A stretch of 64,000 bases of DNA from Pomphorhynchus laevis (GCA_012934845.2 WNNJ02000511.1:1-64000), one strand, 5' to 3'; positions 44,690 to 56,637 are shown, counted from the first letter of the stretch. The notes: generated by a model from the letters alone, not told the origin. Numbers and translations: made by a program.

Positions 44690-45065
44690 AAATTTAAACT
44701 CTTAAGTGGCAAATTTTTATGGATGGATAATAAATACTATACTTTGTATTAGAACAAGATACTATATAATCAAATTTCATCAGAAGAAATACGTCCTTAA
44801 CACGTATTTGGCCCCGCTGCTATGTTGAGTAAAGGAGTTAGGGGCCGAAACATGATAGCATAGCAGTTCTGCCTGATGACTTCTAATTCTTATTCTGATA
44901 CAACGTCTGCTATTTATTAGTCAATTCATAAAAATGACTTTTATTTTAAATTTAAATCTTTTATTTTAACTTGATTTAAATTATAGAAAATCTAAAAACA
45001 ATTATTAATTTTATTATTTAATTATTAAATTTTGATTTAGCATTATTATGTTTTGTTTATTTTAT
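44690..45065 (+). repeat. PLE-linked dispersed repeat copy (well preserved)
   Basis: All markers in order: CTCTTAAGTGGCAAATTTTT, CTATATAATCAAATTTCATC, CGCTGCTATG, GGAGTTAGGGGCCGAAAC, ATGATAGCATAGCAG, CCTGATGACTTCTAATTC, ATTTATTAGTCAATTCATAA and the A/T tail. CTGCTATG pairs with CATAGCAG; GAGTTAGGGG pairs with CTTCTAATTC using G-T wobbles, so both helices of the 46.7-kb copy are kept. Confidence 0.75.
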
Positions 45066-45249
45066 AATTATATTAAATATGTAGACTCAGCAAGCTGATT
45101 TGATTTCAAATCATTAATTACGACAAATATCGATACAGCAAACTGTCCAAAATCCGTAGTATATGATCTATATTTAGACAAAATCGTGTTAATATGATTA
45201 GTTATTAAAAATAACTAATCAGTAGGGCGTATTTTAGTTTCTTTTTGCA

Positions 45250-45335
45250 CTTTCTATTTCCTTTTATTTCTAGACCCTGAAGATGACGTGCCGTAGTGCC
45301 GTCGAAATATCGGATTTTTGTGCTCAAATAAATAG
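45250..45335 (+). ncRNA. Hammerhead-like ribozyme motif (most canonical copy)
   Basis: CTGAAGA (45,277-45,283) is an exact CUGANGA core. After one T follows GACG, a loop, and CGTC (a stem II of 4-6 bp), then GAAATATC (45,304-45,311). CC before the core can pair with GG after TATC, and TTTATTT upstream with AAATAAA downstream, giving helix I with an internal loop, as in type I hammerheads. Helix III would be the palindromic ATAT, suggesting dimeric cleavage. The extra base next to helix II is a departure from the consensus. Confidence 0.5.
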
Positions 45336-46610
45336 TCCTGTTTCCTCGCCTTCTTGTAATAATTCGGATTGGAAACGAATTTTCTCTATTAAAAAATATT
45401 TTTCCAATATATGCTACAAAAATTTAATGTCACTGTGGTGGAGCAGCAACATGTGCTTGGTATACATTTATTCACGAATATTAATTGCTATAACAAATCT
45501 GAGCATCGCTCAATGAATTGGTTAATGACCTTGTTGTTTAGTCAATTTGGTAAAAATTATAGAATTCTCCAAATATTTACTCTACACAAATACTCACAAG
45601 AGATTGAAACGATTAAAGCATTAATTCCTCAGAATAATATCCAACATAGCGATGAATTCTGTTTCAGAATATAAACTTATGGTATGAACTTATGGCATTA
45701 GTTATAAACTGAGAGATTTTACTTATGCAATCAATGATTATATATATGTATCCTCGAGAGTATATAACAAACGAATAGACTTATTTGAACAGTAATATAT
45801 AACAATACACGCAAAAATAATTCGTTAATTTGCATGGTGTACAGTAGTAGACTATATATATATGCTTTGAATTATTTTCTGGAAAGCGTTTTATCGAAAA
45901 TGATTTAACTTCTAATATGCCTTGTTGTTTTTATCAAATATTATATTTTAAGACAATAGAGTATATATATAATTGTGGATATAACAATTTATTTAATAAA
46001 ATAAAAAATTTGGGTCACAGCATATTTAACGCGACAGCTATATTTAATTTTCTCGGAAATTGAACGTTGGAAACAGCTGCCTGCAGCTAGATCGATACTA
46101 GCGCGAGAATCGATCATTCGGCCATAAATATGCGCTGAGTGTAAGATGACGTAATGCTAGCACGGTTATATGCCACAATTCAGTCGCGTTGACATAAATT
46201 TCAAAGTAATTATCAGTAGTATTGTAAAAGTAGAGAAAAAGCCATTTCGGAAACTTATATTTCACATTATGACTGATGGTGGAAATTTTTAAAAATATTT
46301 TTTTCTATCTTTATTAGGAGAGGAGAAGCAATCCATCAACAGTACAATCAATTTACGAGCTATTGTTATATCCACAATCAATTTACGAGCTATCGTAAAT
46401 TGAACTCTCGCTGAACCAAATATTAAGTTTTTCAAAATTTGAGTGTTTACTTTTTTTACTTTTTCAGACTTATTGAGTAAAAATTTAAATAACAATTTTG
46501 TAAATTGAAAATTCAATTGAAAATACAATTCAAGTCCACTACAACAGTGACTTTAAATTTTTGTAGTATATATTGGAAAAATATTTTTTAATAACTAACC
46601 ATATTAACAC
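45336..46610. other. Intergenic DNA
   Basis: No gene recognised. Between 46,000 and 46,260 the composition is more balanced (for example CGACAGCTATATTTAATTTT) but no frame is convincing. A short direct repeat CAATCAATTTACGAGCTAT occurs at 46,344 and 46,375. Confidence 0.4.
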
Positions 46611-46619
46611 GATTTTGTA

Positions 46620-46940
46620 TCAAAATAAGGTTTACTAAATAATCAAATTTAATCAGAGGAAATACGTCCTTAGCATGTATTAGGCCCCGCTGCTATGTTG
46701 GGTAGAGGAGTTAGGGGCCGAAACCTGATAGCATAGCAGTTCCTCCTGATGACCTCTAATTCTTATTCTGATACATCGTCTGTTATTTATTAGTCAATTC
46801 ATAACAATTGACTTTTATTTTAAATTTCATTTTTTTAACTTAATTTAAATTATAAAAAATCTAAAAACAATTATTTATTTTATTATTTTATTATTAAATT
46901 TTGATTTAGCATTATTATGTTTTGTTTATTTTATAATTAT
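46620..46940 (+). repeat. PLE-linked dispersed repeat copy (reference copy for the RNA fold)
   Basis: CTGCTATG (46,689-46,696) pairs perfectly with CATAGCAG (46,731-46,738). GAGTTAGGGG (46,707-46,716), inside that loop, pairs over 10 bp with CCTCTAATTC (46,752-46,761), which lies outside it, so the two helices form a pseudoknot. GAAA (46,719-46,722) and CTGATGA (46,745-46,751) sit beside the second helix. The A/T tail with TTGACTTTTATTTTAAATTT follows. Confidence 0.75.
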
Positions 46941-47189
46941 ATTAAATACGTAGACTCAGTTAGCTGATTTGATTCGTTATCCAGCAAAAATGAAAAAAAA
47001 ATTGTTTTTTAAATTTTCGAGGCTCAGTTAGCTGAATTGAAATGTCAATTGATCAACTAAAGGAATGAATTTTATTTTATCTAATTTTTTCAAATAAATA
47101 AATTTATACATTTTATTTATTTTTTAATAAAACTTTTTTCTTCATTAAATTAGTTATAATTTGTCGGTATGAGCTGAATACAAGTCGGA
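46941..47189. other. AT-rich spacer
   Basis: No gene; contains TGTAGACTCAG-type words (GTAGACTCAGTTAGCTGATT) also found after the repeat copy at 45,080. Confidence 0.4.
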
Positions 47190-47923
47190 TTATATAACTT
47201 ATGGCTAAGAAATGCTGTCGGAGAATAAATTAAAAAGGTTAAGTATGGTACAGCAAAGAGAGAAGACAATTCAACACACACCGTTGTCCGTATTAATAAA
47301 ACCAGACAAGATTAATAAGGCATCAAATGACACAGTAAAATCGCTAAAAGCACATGCAGGTTCATTCATTTGTTACCAAAATTTAAAAACCTAATTTTTA
47401 ATTTAGACTATAAATTGCATCTCGTAAAAGTTTTTGTCATTTACTAGCGAAGGTAATCAACAAATTAATACGCCAACATAGGAAACTAATATTCTCATAT
47501 ATAAAAGAGGGTCAGGATCTGAAAAAATTGCAGGAACAGACACTGTTTACAAACGTACCATTGCTACTAGTAATAAAAATTACTTCGGAGTTACTGGCGA
47601 CTAATTGCCATAACCCTAAACTATCAACTATCATGTTGATAATGGTGTACAAATAAAAATAATTTAGTATTCAACGAACTACCATGAAAACAGAGTGGCC
47701 ATGGACTCTACACTTGGACCCAGCAGACATTTATATGATTCATTGAAAGATCGATAACCAGTTGGTGCCAAATTTAATCAACTGGATTAAATTTGTTTTG
47801 TGGATGATATCTTCTGTATATCATCAGTTAGTCAAACTGATGTCATAACCCTAAACTATCAACCTATCGCTACGGTAAATACCGTAGCGATCGCGATCCT
47901 GTATCACAATGTGATTCGGCCAT
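47190..47923 (+). mobile_element. Canonical-type PLE reverse transcriptase remnant
   Basis: The plus strand has, in several frames, LIKPDKINKAS-like N-terminal residues, MDSTLGPSRHLYDSL (a degraded motif B, normally AMGS-LGP) and FVDDIFCISS (47,794-47,823; motif C with the catalytic DD). The order is right for an RT but the copy carries many breaks. Confidence 0.6.
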
Positions 47924-48143
47924 ATATTTTCTTCAGAAATAATAAAAACAGAAAAATTGCACAAAATGAGATTCACGACGTTTCGGCCAAGCGGCCTTTA
48001 TCAATTGTAAGAACTTTAATAACCAATAAAAAAAGGTTAAAAAAAGTATTGGTTATTAAAGTTCTTACAATTGATAAAGGCCGCTTGGCCGAAACGTCGT
48101 GAATCTCATTTTGTGCAATTTTTCTGTTTTTATTATTTCTGAA

Positions 48144-48151
<8 letters not shown>
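47924..48151. repeat. ~105-bp near-perfect inverted repeat carrying a hammerhead-like motif
   Basis: Arms 47,924-48,028 and 48,047-48,151 are reverse complements with at most one or two mismatches, separated by 18 bases. Each arm encodes TTGATAAAGGCCGCTTGGCC followed by GAAACGTCG: a GGCC/GGCC stem II, GAAAC and GUC, the PLE-type hammerhead with the first core word changed. PLE insertions often end in such inverted pseudo-LTR pieces. Confidence 0.8.

Positions 48152-48236
<85 letters not shown>
48147..48236. repeat. TA dinucleotide microsatellite (~45 repeats)
   Basis: Uninterrupted TA repeat of about 90 bases directly abutting the PLE inverted repeat. It creates a spurious Tyr-Ile reading frame on the minus strand. 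Confidence 0.95.
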
Positions 48237-48239
<3 letters not shown>

Positions 48240-50341
48240 ATACATTAATTTCTCAAACAAATTCCTAGCTAATGTTAACAATGAAATTGGCATGTTTAAG
48301 GATATACCGAGGTATAAATCTACTAACATCACATAAAATTGTCATATTTGTCCAACCTAATATTATGAACAAAAGAAACAGGGCATTGCAACACGATTAA
48401 AGAAACAAATATAATTTTAAAAGGAGATATTTCATCGACAATAGTCGCTCTTTAGTTTAGTTTTAACCACGAGCCAGATTTCCTCAACGCTAAAGTCGTA
48501 AAATTGGCCAAACCGATAAGCAACAAAATCGTTAGCGATATAAAACAGTCTGTACTAGTTGGTTGTACATAAAACTTATTATAATGATAAAACATCTATT
48601 GCAATAGTCGAAAATTTGCGAAATGAATAATTTTATTTTTATCGATGAATACACGACACAATCAAGAAACACGTTCACACCAGGAAGAGACAATACATTA
48701 AACCGGACAGTGTGATGAAAATAATACTATAGTTTATATATTGTAGAGATTATTTATATTTATTATATATGCATATATGATATCAAAATTGTAACATCAA
48801 ACTGATAAACTAAATTTGAAAATCAAAATATTTTGATTTAATTTATAACAAAGCTTCTATGCATACTCTCTTATTAAAGGAGTGTACTATACTCCCTTAT
48901 CATTTCTAATGTATGGTCAACAGAAAATTCTTAGTAATGAAATATATTATAGTCAATAATATAGTTTTTAATTAACAATAGTATAATCTAATATATTGAA
49001 TTGATATATCGTTTCGAAAGGATAATAACTGTACTCCATCTCGGAATCATACTGCATCAAATTAAAACTGAAATTCAGCAAAATGTGCCTTAATCCTACT
49101 TTTACGTTTATATCGATAAGCACTTGAAGTTCGATAATCGATTGATGTTTAAACGAGTCATTTAAATAAATTTCGTTTTGTTATTATTAGAAACCATAAA
49201 TGGGGATATCCCTCATTGCTGGCTGCATATGGGGACTCCGGGACGGCCATCTAATAACATTAACAATGCACAAGAAACTATGGTACTGCAAGTCCTCTTT
49301 GATTGTGATATATGAAAAATCCGATAATAATGCATAAGATGGCTGTTTAGAAAGTCTTATTCTGAATTTAACAGTGGGAAGTATTCCCAACTAATTAGTG
49401 GTAATAAACTGATATTATTAGAATTGCTCGTTTTAACTTCATTTGGTATCTACCCAAATGGTATAATTAAAATTACATTCGCTGAGAATGTAGTCATGTG
49501 TACGTAAAATTTATTTGAGTTGAAAATTAATCGAAATTCATTCAGTTTGTCATGTTAATGAACGACACTTTATAGAATACTTTATACTGTTTCAAAATTG
49601 ATGTAGGCAACATTATAGTGCACTATCTGTGGTAAGCTATTTGAAAAACAATTATAGATTCAAAAGCGAGCTGTTATATGAAAGAAAATGTGTGCAGAAC
49701 AAGTGCATTTGATAAATGTATATTTAAGCGTATAGCTACATTATAATCAAGAGAATAAGTAACATAAAATGAAATACGTATTGCTAAGTCTGTAATACAG
49801 ACCTCAAGTTGACAAACATGCATGCAAAATATTACCGAAAGCATAACACAGTAAAAAATAAATTTTAACGAATTAATTTTAATAAATTAATTAAAAAAAA
49901 ATTAACATGGAAAAATCTTACATTCTGAAAGAGATCAAGCTATGAAATAGAATTTATATTCTTTATAAGAAAGTATAGTTTGTTAACTAAAACGTTAAAT
50001 TACTGACTATAGAGATGCCAATTTGCTGAAGCAACTTTGATACAATATTAGTAGATTTTGACTGACGATTGTGTAAGATAAGGCTATGTAATTATTAGTG
50101 GTTAAATCATTTATTTAGCATAAAAATATTTTTTTAATTAAATAATTATTTTTGAAATTTGAACACAATGAAATATCGATATGTTTTTGCCAACCTTAGA
50201 GGGATTTATTATATAATAAAAGAATAATATCAAATACGTTATCCAAAAAAGTTTAAAATTAATCTTTTAAAAATGTTATATATTTTTTAATATTCGGCGA
50301 AAAAGGGGCGTAAATTTAAAATAATGAAATATTTTCAGAAA
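48237..50341. other. Intergenic DNA
   Basis: 48,237-48,420 may be the end of the PLE remnant. The rest is AT-rich with no gene recognised; 49,180-49,400 has more balanced composition but no family resemblance in any frame. Confidence 0.4.
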
Positions 50342-51430
50342 TCTGTGAAATGTAAGGGTGTTATACTGCAATATGATTCAATCCTAAACACATGTTTGCA
50401 AACTAGTGTACGAATATCGTCACGAACCAGTTGCCAAGCTATCTAACCACTAACATCATCATGCGCCGACGATAGTACTCAGTGCTTATTCAAGGCCTAG
50501 GCACTGGGCACAAACGTTTCAACATAATGTAATACTTGGATCGTCTATATAGAATCCAGATAATCGTTAAAAATTGCAAGAAACATTCCTGCCAATTGGT
50601 AGACTTCTTACAGGTCTGGCACTTTTCGAAATAGATTTCCAGATCCGGTCATTAATCTGTCAAATGTAAAGATGCTCAACTGCTCTATGCTTTAATCCTA
50701 AACATTTGTCTACGAATATCGTCACAAACTAGTTGCAACGCGACCTAACCACAAACATCATCCTGCGCCGGCGGTAGTACTCAGTGAATAATCATTGTGC
50801 AGGCACTGAGCACTAACGTTTCAACATGCAGTAATACTTAAATCGTAGATATAGAATCCAGTTAGTCGTTAAAAAATTGAACGAAACATTCCTGCGAATT
50901 TGTAGACTCATTGTTAGTTACACTTTTCGAAATTAATTTTTAGAGCAGGTCATTAATCTGTGAAATGTAAGAATGTTATACTGCTTTATGCTTCAATCCT
51001 GAACATGTGTCCTCATATTAGTGTACGAATATCGTCACAAACCAGTTGTAACTTGACCTAACTACAAACATCATTCTGCGCCGACGGTAGTACTCAGTGA
51101 ATAGTCGGGGTTCAGAAACTGGACGCAAACGTTTCAACGTGCTGTAACCTTTAAACATGATATAAACTTTGAACATGCTTCAACGACTAATTGGATTACT
51201 TGTAGACTATCCAAGTATTAAGCATGTTGAAACGTAGGTGCTCAGTGCCTGCGCCATGAAGATCATCAGAGTACAAACGTCAACGCAGGATGATATAGGT
51301 GGTTAGATCTTATTGCAACTGGATCATGACGATATTCGTATACTAATTTGCAGACACATGCTTAGGGTTGAAGCATAGAGCAGTATAACATTTTTACATT
51401 TCACGGATTAAATGACCTGATCTGGAAATA
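50342..51430. repeat. ~300-bp tandem repeat: three direct units and one inverted
   Basis: Direct units start with TCTGTGAAATGTAAG-like sequence at 50,342, 50,656 and 50,957 and share GTACGAATATCGTCAC, ACATCAT-CTGCGCCGACG, GGCACTG and AAACGTTTCAACAT. A fourth, inverted copy occupies about 51,180-51,430 and ends with ACATTTCACGGATTAAATGA. Units differ by roughly one base in ten, so this is an older array than the one at 56.6-59.2 kb. No coding frame. Confidence 0.8.
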
Positions 51431-51644
51431 TATACTCAACAGTATTAATTAATCCCTTTAAATATATTATAATTTCACTTTAGGCTACTCATAAATTGCT
51501 GGTTAACATAAAATTTTTTAAATACATAACTTCACTGTTTTAATAAAATAAGCAAAACTGTGTCCTACTTTGCAGTATGGTTGATGGACATCGTTAAGTA
51601 AAATCAAAATCTGATACGGTGAATGTTGGTAAAAAAATCGGTTA
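51431..51644. other. Spacer before a LINE tail
   Basis: AT-rich, no feature. Confidence 0.35.
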
Positions 51645-51790
51645 TCACTCTCGATTACCCAGCATAGTCCGCGACGATTGGATTCTTCGGGGAGGGGGTG
51701 AAAGACCCCGGGTGTTTTAGTCGGAAGGCGGCGTGTTGGATCGGTCGGGGATGCAGATCCCCCTGGACTTGTGGCCATAGATGAAGTAGC
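51645..51790 (+). mobile_element. 3' tail of the second LINE family (copy 2 of 3)
   Basis: About 45 codons similar to 20,510-20,640: LPSIVRDDWILRGGGERPRV and GGVLDRS. It has a stop not present in the first copy. Only the C-terminal end survives. Confidence 0.6.
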
Positions 51791-53209
51791 AGAAGACTAG
51801 AAGAACAGTAGTCGATAATATATATTTCTGATCTGTTTTTAATTTGCTTATCTGTCTCCTATTTATCGGTTGTATAGTCATTTAATTATTATTTGGTTAT
51901 CATTGATTATTCAAATATGTTCACCGATGCTGCTAATTTACCATTGGCTAATGGATAATGGTGTACACATAGGAATTCAAATTCGCGTAAAAATTGAATT
52001 GTAAATTGCAAATTGATTAGCTGATAAAATTTTGTAAAAGACTGATGAAATCGAGAATATAAGTTACATTTGAAGACCCATGTGAGATTTTAAATTCTCG
52101 TTTTCTAACGACTTATTATTGACTGCGGTAAACTGCTAACGCGATTTTTATACCAACAATTACATGCTAAAACTATAGCGAAAACAAGTTCAATGAACTT
52201 TCATTATACTTTCTTCTGTTAACTGATTTATCTACATCAACCCTCCTTCCCTATGTTGATTTACATAACGTGTAAGAGAAAACTACTTCTACTAGTAGAG
52301 CAGTGACATAATATTGAATAAGTGAAACAGATGAAGCTGTTTTCCGTTTCATTATATACTGGATACTGCCTGGAAAAATAATTATTGGGAAATATAAAGA
52401 AATGGACAATGAATGTGAGATATCATTAGAATTATACTCAGAAATGCTGCAATCGGAAAATATATACTGACACCATATTTTTGATTTCATCATCCTACGA
52501 CAACAAAGATGAAAATTAAGTATTACAAAATAACATAGAAAAACAAGTCTCAATGCTTGATTTTGACTACTTTGTGCGAAATAAAGTCTAGCCTCAGCGT
52601 AAAAATATTCATTTAACGAAACATTTTAGCTACAGCAGAACCAATCCATACTTGATGAAACTATGAAACTAATTATAAAAGTAAAGAAATAAGATAGCGT
52701 TACGGAAGCCTGGCTGTGAAAAGAATCCAGAAAAAGTACGAAATCAAAAGGAAATAACGAAATATACGTTGGAATAGAAAATAGTGGGATAGTTTCAAAG
52801 TAAAGAGTCATCGCAGGATGAAGTATAAAGGAATTTGGGAGCAAGAAAAGTACATAGCAATGTGTAAAGGAAACGTCGTGATTTGCACCCACGTAGGATG
52901 TAAATTGACAATTTTGTTTAACATTTTTCGTATGCAAGTTATTCGTACAAATGGAAGACTAATGAAGTATCGTATATAGTTGAAATTATTAGGACGCAAT
53001 AATTGGGTACAAGAATTTATCAAAAGTTTAAATTTATATTTAAAGATATTAATATTCTTAAATATTAAGTTAAAGATTGAACATAAGGAAGTTTTGTTAA
53101 ATAACTACATAGCTGATAAAAAAATTAGAAATTAAGCATACAGAAAAATCAAATTTAATTGTACATTCCAGTTGTAGCGTTTCCTTTATATTCCTTATTA
53201 TCATTAAGG
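51791..53209. other. Intergenic DNA
   Basis: Open stretches of 70-100 codons on the minus strand (52,251-53,023) are hydrophobic and low complexity and overlap in different frames; none resembles a known protein. No repeat recognised. Confidence 0.4.
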
Positions 53210-53700
53210 TCTCAGGTCCAGAGGGATCTGAGCCCTCCAGCCAATCCAACACGCCGCTCTCCGACTGAACCATCCGGAGTCTTTCGCCCCCCCCCCGAAG
53301 AGTCCAATACGAAAAGCTTAAGAAACCTTAGTCTTTGCTCTGAGGGACGTACTCTTGAAAAGAAGACCAATCCTGAGATAGTCCAAGTACCCCCAGAGAC
53401 GCACTTGTCTTTTCCCCATATAATGACAGATGCTAAGCCTGTTTCAGGGCCCACCTAGCTCTCTTCAGAATACGTTTAAGGCTATCCAGGTCAGCTTTCG
53501 CTGACCAATTCACCGTGACGGCGAACCCCAGATATTTTATTCGATTCATGAAGATATGGAGTTGTTGAGGCTGCAAAATCGAGGATAATGCAGATAGTGA
53601 TAGTCTCTTAAGTTTCTTTTTGGTGGCAGGGAAGCCATGAAAGACTATCACCTGCGATTTGTTGGAGTTTAAAATAAGATTGGATGAGGGTAACTAATCT
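53210..53700 (-). mobile_element. 3' tail of the second LINE family (copy 3 of 3)
   Basis: The longest of the three copies. The minus strand reads VIVFHGFPATKKKLKRLSLS, MNRIKYLGFAVTVNWSAKAD and KRILKRARWALKQA (RT thumb and connection, with the usual KYLG), then after frame changes SGLVFFSR, a poly-Gly segment and GVLDWLEGSDPSGPE. Repeated CGAGAATACATC words at the 5' end (53,730-53,780) suggest a rearranged junction. Confidence 0.65.
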
Positions 53701-54964
53701 TTTAATCTTAAAAAGAAACGGTTGATGTCCGAGAATACATCTTTGCGCCCGATCGATGTATTCTCGCACCGAGAATACATCGTCCGGCAAAAAGTGAAAA
53801 TGAAAAGTCAAAGTGAAATATCAAAGTGAAACCTTCTGCTAAACAATGTATTTTCCTCTAACCGCCAGCGAATTAGATCATGATATGTGGTATGTTGTTG
53901 GCGCGACTGCTCAGTGCAAATGGGTTTTCACAACCACATCTTATGTAGCAGTAATATGTCGATTAAAGAATTTGTTGTAGAGCAATGAAAGGTGGGGGAA
54001 GGTGGTTTATGAATAAGATAGTCGATCTTGGCTCTGCGAAGTGATGCATTAATACAACGATTGAACATAAATAAAACATCGTTTTGAATCATTTGTAGTG
54101 TAGAAGTTGCAGGTTGATACAATTATTAAATTCAATTTATTATTGAGATAATAAGATTTAATATATTAATAATATTATAATTTAATATAATTTTGCCATT
54201 ATATCTGACACATAAATCGTTAATCAGTTATAACAAAAATGCAGGTTAATATGTCATTTTAAATGAAAGTATTTGTCTATTTGGAGAAAGTATTATTTAA
54301 TCAAGAAACGTTAATCAAAATCAATTATTTCTCATTTCAATTTATATGCATTTTTATTTAAAAATATTTAAACTTTATACACATATTCTATCTAAATTTT
54401 ATTTACAAAAATCTAAATAATATTTACTGTGTGGACAAAGTATTATAAAAATACACAAAATTATCGTTTATAATGAAACGACTTGAATTAAATTCTTGTA
54501 TTCGCAAAAAAATTGCGATAAATCTTCTGGTTTCTTTGGACCGTAATCAAAACAAAGAATATATATTCTTAAAGAGCATATTTTTATTATTTCAAACTCG
54601 GTATTCTTAAGTTGCAGGTAGAAGAAATCACTTTGTATTAAAAATAACTTTCAGTGCTTATGCTTAGGAATGAATCACAGCGAAACTATTAATGCATAGT
54701 TCAACAACAATTATGTCCTAGATAGATTTATATTACAATATAAAGAAAAAATTTTGTCAACAAATTTATGAACGATTCACAGCGAAGAAACCATTTATTC
54801 TTTTATTTCAACCACATTAGTTGTCAATGATAGAGAACTTTCAACGGCAGCTGATGATGACATTAAATTGACGACACCGTTCTCTGACAAGGACATGTTC
54901 TAAGATACCTGACTTTTGCCATTATTAGAACAAAATAAGTGTTGTTACAGATATTTTATTTTTT
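53701..54964. other. Intergenic DNA
   Basis: A 64-codon minus-strand stretch at 53,928-54,122 (SLRRAKIDYLIHKPP) might be a LINE C-terminal scrap. The rest is AT-rich and unremarkable. Confidence 0.35.
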
Positions 54965-55175
54965 AGGATGAAAAGGAGAAGGGAGAACGTGAAGGAGGAA
55001 GTGAAAAGGGGAATGGGGCGATGAAGGGTAAGTGGAAGGATAGGGTGAAAATGAGAAGAGAAAGTACGATGAGGGAATGGAAAGTGGGAAAGGAAAAATG
55101 GAGAAGGTATGGAACGGGTAAAGGGTAGGGAAAAGGGAACGAGGAAGGGGAAGAGGGAGTGGGTGGAATGGTGTT
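54965..55175. repeat. Polypurine/polypyrimidine tract (~210 bp)
   Basis: The plus strand is almost wholly A and G (GGAGAAGGGAGAACGTGAAG and similar), with scattered T or C. Long mirror-like purine tracts can form triplex DNA. The 79-codon frame on its complement is Pro/Ser/Phe low-complexity and not a gene. Confidence 0.8.
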
Positions 55176-56227
55176 ATTTTTTTATTAAAACTCAAAATTG
55201 AATATTTAGTGTTAGAAATCCGTAAATATTCGTTAATATTGTGTTAAGAAAACTTTTTCACTTTTAAGAGAGAAAATTTACCTAAAGATTATTAAATTTA
55301 TCATTATTTAATTTTATTTTCTATTTAATTTTGACTTTTTACTATATTTTAAACGGGAATATGTGTTGCTTACTTAGAGGGTATATGTCAAATTAAGTTT
55401 TCTTCTAATGTAACCCTAAGCAAAAAAATTGGTTTCCTTGAGCTTATATTTTGACCCATGGGAAACCGTGGTTGGTTACATTGGGAATGTGTTGATTCAA
55501 ACATTTTATCCTGGTGATAGCAGTCAAAACTTAGTTTCGTCTATGCGATTTGTCCCTAAACACATGCTAAAGTAATAGCAAAATCATTATAAAATAGTTG
55601 CTTTCGTCTTCATTCTAAAGAGTAGACACACAGCTCGATTAAAAACGTTCAAATCAACACTTTTAGACCATTTATTATAAACTTTTAGTTGTAAAATGCG
55701 CTATTAGTTATCAAATGCGAAATTAGTTAACACAGCAAGTTTTGATTTCACACATGTCCTAGCATTTGTAAAAAAATAAAGTTCAAAACCAATCTCACCA
55801 GTACAAGCAGGGTCATTTTCAAATGACAATTTGCGCCCTTTTTCTAAAGTCTGAAGATATATCCATCTAGAAAACCTGTAGCATGATGAACTGACGTTTT
55901 ATCTGATTTGGATAACAGCAGAAAAAGGAAACTCAGTCTTCTGCATAAAAACAGTAGTTTATTAAATTACATACAATCCAGAAAACGAACGAATTTCAGA
56001 GGACGTGCTACAAACGTCAAACCCTATCTATACAGCAAAAACTAAATATCCACGAACAAATTTTGCATTTTCACACTTTTATCTAGTCTTTCATGACAGA
56101 AAGTGCGTATTTGGATATATAAATCAGAGCGTCAAAACAGTCATCGTCCGGGTAAGAAATAACGGTGTTAAGAATAGCAAGCAGCGTGATTACGACGGTC
56201 AACTGTTACTCTCTCAAATAAAGCGAT
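55176..56227. other. Intergenic DNA
   Basis: No gene or shared repeat recognised. Confidence 0.4.
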
Positions 56228-56545
56228 AGGTTGACTTAAAACATATATGATGAGTGTTTAATTAACGTTTTATATGAAGAAAACAACACGACATCGAATA
56301 GCCTTTTATAGTTTTATTTGATAATTAGAAAACAACAATGATTGTTCATAAGATTGATTCAGTTAATGCATGCTCAGTTGCTCAATGAATCAAGTGATGT
56401 ATCAACTATTATCTGATGATATTAAAAGTACGTTGCATATTTTTATATGCTAACTGATCATCAAATACATCAATTAGATTTGAACCGAAGCCAGCGAAAA
56501 CAGGACCTTTGTTTATCTAATTTACAAACAGAGAAGTTCAATCCA
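56228..56545 (+). repeat. 312-bp dispersed repeat, copy 2
   Basis: Same orientation as the copy at 32,438-32,749. It lies about 90 bases upstream of the 370-bp array. Confidence 0.75.
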
Positions 56546-56637
56546 AATCTAGTAATTTTATATCTGCCATAAAAGCAATATGCATTAGCTAATTGTGCGA
56601 ATGATAAACTGAAGGCAAAAGCTTCATTAATAAATGT

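Noticed and set aside
46680-46765. HDV-like ribozyme fold for the PLE-linked repeat
   Set aside because: The crossing of two helices recalls P1/P2, but there is no P3 hairpin, no P1.1 and the cleavage-site G is not apparent.
47973-48332. 119-codon frame with a long Tyr-Ile run
   Set aside because: Produced by the TA microsatellite and the inverted repeat.
52251-53023. Three overlapping hydrophobic minus-strand frames
   Set aside because: Low complexity, different phases, no motif or conserved start context.
54956-55195. 79-codon Pro/Ser/Phe-rich protein
   Set aside because: It is simply the complement of the polypurine tract.
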